Shown here: positions 25,695 through 31,519 of the stretch, in pieces
Layout of the letters: each line of letters begins with the position of its first letter
Numbering within the stretch: position 1 is the first letter of the stretch
Assembly (NCBI GenBank): GCA_021307315.1
Contig: JAJSPD010000184.1
Location: forward strand, 1 to 31,519
DNA from: Bisporella sp. PMI_857
Taxonomy: Eukaryota > Ascomycota > Leotiomycetes > Helotiales > Helotiaceae
Reading direction: 5' to 3'
DNA: 31,519 nucleotides
Made by a program: the position numbers and the translations under genes
The notes under the pieces: generated by a model
What the model was told of the DNA's origin: nothing
The model's input: only the letters and a program-made list of their open reading frames with translations
The model's database searches: none

Positions 25695-27890
25695 ACCGAG
25701 ATCCCGTGACAAAACACGCCCCTCATCAAAGCACATCAAAATCACCAAATTGTACAACTACAAATAAATTAATATTAAATCAACCACGCACTCAATTGTA
25801 TTGAAAATAGGTTTATTTGAAGCGCAAGAACTTGCTCTATTATTAATGAAAAGTTTATGTATGTGTGTAGCGTGCTGGGGTTTTGATTTGCCTTCCGGAT
25901 CGATTTTGTCGGACTACTACAGGTGCAACCATTTCTACCTCTATAACTCGATTCAGTGATTTCCACCTTGATTTGACAGTTGCGGATGCTTTGATAGGTT
26001 CTTTTTGGGGTTGCAATACTTTCCGAGGTGTTACTACAAGCGTATTAGCTGTAGAAATTGACTTCCGAGCATGTACTTTTTCCAAATTGGGATCTCGGCA
26101 TGCATTCTCTCTTCGCAGTTGGTCTTCAACAAGCTTAGCAAGTTTTGCTTCTGCTTTTTGCTTTCGAATAGCTTTATTAGCAAGAGCTTTGACCTTTCTA
26201 TCAAGCTTAGCTTGCTCAGCAAGTTGATTCTCAACTTCTTTTTGAGATTGGAATATCATAGCTCGAGCTATTTTCTCAGGCGAATAGATAATCGTTCCAG
26301 TATCAGGTTCGCCACTTAAATCGAGCTTTCCCTTTCTTTTACGCTTCTCTTTTTCAAGGAGAATTGCTTTTTGGAGGCCTTTATTAAGGTGCTCGGCGAT
26401 TTCAGCTCTTGTAATGCACACCTCTAACCCTTTCAACAGCTTTTCAGTGAACTGCTCACCCAAATTCCGTTTCCGCGCTAAGCAAGCCGCACGAAGAGAT
26501 CTGACGTTTGTAGGAGTTTGAATGACGTGTGGAACCTTTTCTATAGCACGTGCTGCTGGCCGACGAACTATAGAAAGCAAATACTCTTCGTTAATTGGCC
26601 AGATTCCAGGTTTCTCAAAAGCATGGCGAATACTCGTTTCAGTGAAGACTTCATCAAAGGCAGCCTTAAATACTCTGAAAAACAAGCTTTTTGTCATTGT
26701 AGTCATGCCTAAGCTTTCCGCAAGCTGTACGTCGAGTCGTACAGAGTAATTAGTAGCTAATGGGCCGAACATTCCAACATCGAGAGGTTGCAATTTGTGC
26801 GTAGAATACGGTGGTAAGATCAATATGATAATGCGATTTTTACTAGCCCATTGTATAAATTCCCAATTCACATGACTAGCGTGGCCATCGACAATTAGTA
26901 ATCGCTTTTCTCGAGGGCTGATTGGCCGAGTATGTCGGTCGAACACTTTTTGTAGCCATAATAAGCCCATTTCATTACTACTCCACCCATTCTCTGAAGA
27001 GCTGAAATAGGTATTAGAATCCTTATTAACTTGAGATAGCCAGCTAGTTTGAAGCTCGTGATTCGATCCTTTGTATATTAATAGAGGTGGAACTGTTTGG
27101 CCAGCCGCAGAAATGCAAGCTACGCAAGTAACAAATTCTCGATTTCCGTCTTGACGATTTCGTACGCCTTGAAGCTTATTTGAAGCTTCTACAGTTATAA
27201 TTCGTTTTGCCATTTGTCCAATGCCTATTAGAAATCCTTTTTCATCAACGTTGTATATATTTTCAGGCTTAATTTGATGTTTTTCGGTTGCTCGATGCAT
27301 CTGCAAAATGGAGGCAGTTAGCCACTTAATTACTTAAACAATTAATTAAAAATCAACCACAAATTCAATTAACTTACATGGCTGTAAAATAACTTAAATA
27401 AAGGCTCATATTCAGAAACTGCCCTTAAATTGTCGATGTTCCGTAAATAAGCTGACTTCAGTTGATCCTTATACCGAGCCACAAATTGACCAGTCCAGTT
27501 CTTCCCTACTGGGGCTTGCCGTAGCTCTTCCGCAAGGTTTTTGACGATTCTACTTGTCGGAGGCATATTTCTCATACTCAAATAATTGATTCTATCAATT
27601 AAGAGCTTTTCTTGAACGTCTGTAAGGCACTGTCGTGTGTACGAGTCGGCGTCCTTCTTATGCACCGTAATTCCTTGCCTCCGCCTGTCAATTGCTGATC
27701 TGGAAACTTTGAACTCTGCCGCTGCATGAGATGAATATTTGAACTCTCCTCTTTCGATTGCTGCAATCGCCTTGCTAATACGATCTGATTTGCTGTATTT
27801 ATCCATGATTGAAGTGTTGTAAGTAGCATTTTTTAGAGGTCAGAAGCGGGGTGTTTTGATGCGGGGCGTGCTTTGTCACGGGATCTCGGT
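25695..27890 (-). mobile_element. Fot1/pogo-type (Tc1-mariner superfamily) transposon, 2196 bp, apparently intact
   Basis: The terminal inverted repeats begin ACCGAGATCCCGTGACAAA at both ends (19 identical bases) and continue to about 40 bp with three mismatches. TA flanks both ends. The single gene inside encodes an uninterrupted two-exon transposase (27806-25855 minus). Size, TA target and gene content fit the Fot1/pogo group of fungal elements. The few TIR mismatches and the open frame suggest a fairly recent and perhaps still active copy. Confidence 0.93.
25855..27806 (-). CDS. pogo/Fot1-type DDE transposase, two exons, 624 aa
   Basis: Exon 1 27806-27378, intron 27377-27301 (GTAAGT, branch GCTAAC, TTTTGCAG), exon 2 27300-25855. 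The N-terminus carries a Psq-type helix-turn-helix (FKYSSHAAAEFKVSRSAIDR, residues about 22-41), followed by a CENP-B-type HTH (LSMRNMPPTSRIVKNLAEEL, then GKNWTGQFVARYK). The catalytic core has NVDEKGFLIG (Asp about 162), LLIVDGHASHVNWEF (Asp about 281) and LPPYSTHKLQPLDVGMFGPL (Asp about 317), that is a DD35D triad typical of pogo. The C-terminus is basic and helical (EKEKRKRKGK) and ends with RSGRQIKTPARYTHT. It cuts and pastes the surrounding element, recognising its TIRs and TA targets. All key residues are present and the frame is open, so it may be active and could act on other elements. ATG 27806 is the first Met and lies about 85 bp from the right TIR end. Confidence 0.95.
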
Positions 27891-27892
27891 TA

Positions 27893-28219
27893 CCCCAGCA
27901 AATATTTCGGTTCGGTGTTCGGGCGTCGATTTAGCTGTGGCCTAAATTAGGCATCTCTAGTATTGATTGGTTCGCAGTTTCCTGTCTCTCATCAGCCTCA
28001 CAGCCACTCAGGCGTTCTTGACCATCGTATTAAGCCTCAATATTGACTGCTGCAGCACGGCATACTGAGTAGAGGCGCCTCAGCCTGACCTTTTCAGCCT
28101 GGCTGGAACCGGTAAGGCAGATAATGTTTCCTTTTCTCCTATCCGTCGCACTCACTGCGCCATGATCGAAAAACCTAACAAGCACAACGTGTCTCGTATC
28201 ACCTCGATCAAGAGTCATC
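27893..28219. other. intergenic, nothing recognised
   Basis: A 0.3-kb gap between the pogo element and the Cys-rich membrane protein gene. It serves as the promoter of the latter; no clear TATA box. Confidence 0.5.
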
Positions 28220-28974
28220 ATGGACTCTTTGCTGTTCGCATACGTGTTAATCTCCTGTGTCATTCCTGCTTGCTCCTCAACCTCAATATCTATCGGGGAC
28301 GAACCTATCCTCAAAACCCAGCGGAGTTGTGTCGTCAAATGCGTTGGACGAGGTGACTGTACTTTTGGTGACGATATATGTGGTGTTGCCGTTCAGCTGG
28401 GATGTGCTGGGTCTAATGAATGTTTCTGCCGCAGCGATTTGCGACCCTCAGCAAGCTCGTTTCTTTCTTCCTGCATTTACACCGCTTTCACAACATGTGC
28501 AGACACTGTCGATTATGTTGCAACAGCTTCAATATACGACAATTACTGTTCCTTTACGGCCCCCGCAACCACCACAGCGACCGCAACTGGAACATTTAGC
28601 ACAGCAAACGGTAACGCTCCCGTCACTGCTACAGTGAGCTCCTCGTCGGCTGTGCAGCCGAGTTCCTCAACCGACCGTGAGTGCCTAGCCCTCTTCGTAT
28701 GCGGCGGCCGCCTGGGATTCAGCGGTTTCCCATTCTCGCTCATCACTGACGTCTTGAGGCAGACGAAACAGGCAATACGAACAACAGCGCGTTGAGTAGT
28801 ACATTGAGTGCGTCAGGGACATACACGACTTCAATTGTTGGGTCCTCGGTGGAGGCGAGAGGAGGAGGAAGTGGCCTGTCAAAATCTGACAAAATTGCAA
28901 TTATATTAGGCACCATAATACCGGGACTTACTCTAATTATAGCCATAATTGCATGCCTCATTCGCAGGTCATAG
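28220..28974 (+). CDS. secretory Cys-rich, Ser/Thr-rich protein with one C-terminal TM segment
   Basis: Exon 1 28220-28676, intron 28677-28762 (GTGAGT, branch CACTGAC, GGCAG), exon 2 28763-28974; 222 aa, phases consistent. Signal peptide at residues 1-19 (MDSLLFAYVLISCVIPACSS). The Cys-rich domain (about 34-112) contains ten Cys, including RSCVVKCVGRGDC, DDICGVAVQLGC and NECFCRSD, then single Cys in FLSSC, TTCADTV and NYCSF. The spacing resembles CFEM-like extracellular domains of fungi (an NxCxC core with a later AxxxYxxYC), but I would not call it a strict CFEM. A Ser/Thr/Ala linker, probably O-glycosylated, follows. Then GGGSGLSKSDKIAIILG begins a TM helix (about residues 200-219, LGTIIPGLTLIIAIIACL) ending in RRS. 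It has the topology of a small type I surface protein or sensor. The frame through the first exon is intact. Confidence 0.8.
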
Positions 28975-29607
28975 AACAATATCACTCAGCAGAACTTCTT
29001 ATCTGGTTACTGTTTGAGCATCTCCTTGCAATATTGTGTTCGCCAGTAAAATGTACGATCAGAACCGTGAGCCCCAAGGTCTTTTCAGCAGCCCGGTTAG
29101 GAAGCAGTTGGCATATTCAGTGCCTACATCTTGTGGTTCATCTTGATGGCTGCATGATCTTGAGCGAGCGAGATATTCTCCTTGAAATGTTGACTTGAAA
29201 GAGCCATTATATCGTGATTCTGCTGCTCAAGTGTGTGCTTTTCGCCAACTCGGTTGCTTTCCTCGAGAATAATTCCACTAAAGGAGTGAGGAGTTCATGA
29301 AACCTCTATCCTCGAGTAAGCCATTTGCTTTTACGATAACGGAACATGGACGTAATGGTCACCTGAAGCTCGACGATGTTCGATTTGTCGATGCAAGAAG
29401 TATCTGCCCAGAAGTACTCGAGGCCATCTTAGACTTTTTTCGCGCAAAAAAAATAAGATTTCGTTTTTAATTAGTTTGAATACTTGTTATAGTTCCGGCT
29501 TGTAAACTAGCTTTTATAAGTGTTATAGTTTTAGAATTAAAACGTTTTTTAAAAAAAAAAAAAAAAAAAACAGAACAAAAATCAAATATTATAATACATA
29601 TTAATTA
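28975..29607. other. intergenic, AT-rich toward the right, with a poly(A) run
   Basis: A small frame from ATG 29297 to TAA about 29470 (56 codons, FAFTITEHGRNGHLKLDDVR and following) has no recognised family. From about 29455 the DNA becomes AT-rich, with an A19-type run near 29552-29570, and leads into the next transposon at 29608. The AT-rich collar may be remains of an older element into which the pogo copy jumped. Confidence 0.35.
29606..29607. repeat. TA target duplication, left, of pogo element 2
   Basis: TA before ACGTAATCC; matched by TA at 31462-31463. Confidence 0.75.
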
Positions 29608-31461
29608 ACGTAATCCACAAGCGAGTGGTCAACACAAGCGAGTGGTCATATTTTTCTTGGCACAACACAAAAAGTTAAATAACACAACAATTAAACAATT
29701 AATTAATTATAGCTATTCAGATTCGAAATTTCCAAGTTCTACTCTAATATTTTGACACGTTCGTACGTTATAACCAAATTCTCCGCACGATTTACAACGT
29801 CGTTGTTGTGGTGCGAAACTTTCGTACGACTACTACTTTCGGCTAAATCAGTCTGTAATTGCGTATTAACGTCATTTTGAGCCTGAAAGTCTTGTGCATT
29901 TCGTAAACTAAGTAATCCTTCTTTTTGAATTCGACGCTTTTTCGTACAACAACGCCGACTAAGTTTATTATTTGCTTTGCGCAATGCGGCGTTTTTTTTG
30001 CGTAACAAAACTAATTCGTGAATTGCACGCGTTGCACTTTTAGCAAACTGATCTACACTTGACAAAAGCGCAGTTGGCGAGCTATTTTAATGTCGTACAA
30101 TTTTTTTTTTCACATATTTAGTATGTAATTGGCGTTTCGATTACGTTGTGCGGCGTTTTTGGCTTTTAAGCTGAAAACAAGCTAAACGAAGTTGTCGAAA
30201 AAGTTGAAGTAAAAAGTCTAATATTAAGCTGTGAAATCACATAATTGGATTGTACAGTACAAGCCTTGTTTCGCGAAACTTTTTTTAAATATTTAATTTG
30301 TTATTGTTGTACAAAATGCAGTGTAAAAAGCCAGAAAAAGTTTTTTTTTTAAAAATGTGTGTTATATGCGCACGTATTAATTTTTCAATTTCTGTACCGT
30401 ACGAACGTTTCAACGCGCGGAAACACTTAACATTAAGTAGCTGAAACTTGTAAATAAATGTACAAACATACACAACGTTATAATATTGTGTTTTTTGCAA
30501 TAAAGTTAAATTTGGTCGAATAATAACTTTCGTGACCGTTAAAAATAAAAAGCCGATATACACTTTTCGTACGACGTTTTGTGTGCTAATTAAAGTGCTA
30601 AATTCAATTTAAACCGCGTTTATTTGTTGTCTAACTATTTGCTGTAACTGCAATTACTTAATCGTCTAGCAATTGACTGTTTTCGTACTATGACAATAAG
30701 TGAATTTTGCTTGCAACAATAATATATAGCAGTAGCGCATAGCTGTACGAACTAATACTTTGAATAACTGTAATTTATTCGCGGTTTTTTTGCTGTACAG
30801 TTCGAGGTCTATTTTGCTGTTCAGCGCTTGTTACAACTATTTCGGACGAAATTTGGCTTATTAAAAACCCAGTTTCGTCAAAGCTGTATATATTTTCTTC
30901 GTTGATTCCGTATTTGTCAATTGTGTTTCGTACGAGCCGAAACTACGCGTTATACACGTTCGGACTTTCGCATTTAGCTCTTTAATAATCAATTTTCCGA
31001 TTAAAACGCGTCCGAAGCTCTGGTTGTCGTTGTACGAAATTTGAAGTCCAATTCTTGCCGACGCGTTTCGCGTTTCGTTCCGCAAGCAATCGATTTGCTA
31101 TATTTTCAACATTGCTTATTCGAAAAGAAAACAATCGCGAATGCAAGTCAAGAATATGTCGTACGATAGTTTTTTCTTCTAATTGACTTAATTTTCGATT
31201 TGCTGGTATAGTATTTTGTTTTGCGAGTGTTTTCGAACTCGACGGTGTAATAATATATTAAGCACATTATATATTCGTGCAATTTTAGCAATATGCATTC
31301 GAGGGTTATTTTGTACAGTTTAAACAGCTAAAAGCATGTCCGATTCTTTCCACGTACGAACTATTTGTAGTTGTTGTATAATTGTTGTGTAAAGTCAAAA
31401 GTTTAATGCCAAGAAAAATATGACCACTCGCTTGTGTTGACCACTCGCTTGTGGATTACGT
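29608..31461 (-). mobile_element. pogo/Fot1-type element 2 (1854 bp), perfect 55-bp TIRs, dead transposase
   Basis: The left end 29608-29662 and the inverted right end 31407-31461 are identical over 55 bp, starting ACGTAATCCACAAGCGAGTG. Each TIR contains the unit ACACAAGCGAGTGGTCA (first copy CCACAAGCGAGTGGTCA) twice in tandem. TA flanks both ends. The interior holds degraded pogo transposase on the minus strand. The terminal sequence is unrelated to that of the intact element at 25695-27890. Confidence 0.92.
29739..31260 (-). pseudogene. pogo-type transposase, multiply frameshifted
   Basis: Recognisable blocks on the minus strand, in different frames: RVGKNWTSNFVQRQPELRTR (end of the CENP-B-type HTH region, about 31060-31000); INEENIYSFDETGFLISQI with VVTSAEQQNRPR after it (first catalytic Asp region, about 30910-30800); and a C-terminal basic coiled coil ELVLLRKKNAALRKANNKLS (about 30020-29960), then SRRCCTKKRRIQKEGLLSLR, which is characteristic of Fot1-like transposases. 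Between them I could not recover a continuous frame, and stops and frameshifts are frequent (for example in FNRKIDY then stop). Compared with intact fungal pogo genes the coding part is heavily decayed. Confidence 0.75.
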
Positions 31462-31519
31462 TACGTAAAAATATAAATGCAGTTTTACAAACTAGTATAT
31501 TTTGAAAACGTATTAAGTA
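31462..31519. other. AT-rich flank at window end
   Basis: TA target copy, then AT-rich sequence to the edge; nothing recognised. Confidence 0.5.

Noticed and set aside
25855..27300. Transposase start at a Met-like codon before exon 2 (single-exon reading)
   Set aside because: That codon is TTG inside the acceptor region; exon 1 encodes the expected HTH domains and joins in frame.
29297..29470. 56-codon ORF before the AT-rich collar
   Set aside because: Sequence looks protein-like but no family is recognised and it is short; kept only as a note in the intergenic entry.

Overview
The window looks like a filamentous ascomycete (Pezizomycotina) genome. It has short spliceosomal introns (about 50-80 nt, GTAAGT-like donors, CTAAC/CTGAC-like branch sites, YAG acceptors), a HET-domain gene, a NAP1-type gene, a small MADS-box gene, a WC-2-like GATA finger remnant, Fot1/pogo-type DNA transposons and intron-rich hAT elements. 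Species cannot be told. All calls come from reading the sequence; no database search was possible.

Layout. (1) 1-3093: hAT element A on the plus strand, cut by the left window edge, transposase broken. (2) 3094-17421: about 14.3 kb of ordinary base composition. It holds scattered gene remnants (3094-6971), an intact small MADS-box gene (5852-6131), a repeat-rich gene-poor stretch (6972-8995), a divergent pair of long coiled-coil genes (minus 11208-8996, seven exons; plus 11783-13226, three exons), a coiled-coil/Pro-Gly-repeat gene (minus 14798-13521) and a NAP1-like gene (plus 15496-16699). (3) 17422-21211: hAT element B on the minus strand, complete, with matching terminal repeats and a perfect 8-bp target duplication. 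(4) 21212-23921: a 252-bp MITE with 25-bp inverted repeats and an 8-bp target duplication, then a two-exon HET-domain gene. (5) 23922-25694: decayed remnants of a WC-2-like GATA gene (minus) and a probable Mutator-type transposase tail (plus). (6) 25695-27890: an apparently intact two-exon pogo/Fot1-type transposon. (7) 28220-28974: a secretory-signal, Cys-rich, Ser/Thr-rich, single-TM protein gene. (8) 29608-31461: a second pogo-type element with perfect 55-bp terminal repeats but a wrecked transposase.

The most interesting unit is the divergent pair at 8996-13226. Both products are almost entirely helical coiled coil, are built from several exons, and share a 574-bp promoter region carrying two CACGTG boxes in a compact palindrome. 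The plus-strand product has one glycine-rich hydrophobic segment, encoded by its own 86-nt exon, between two long helical halves. That is the layout of alpha-helical pore-forming proteins of the ClyA/Hbl/YaxAB type. The partner lacks a clear segment of this kind, as in two-component systems where one subunit carries the membrane element. This is an architecture-based inference, not a homology match. The pair sits in a TE-bounded, accessory-looking region with a HET gene beyond the next transposon, which suits a self/non-self recognition or antagonism role, but the sequence alone does not prove that.
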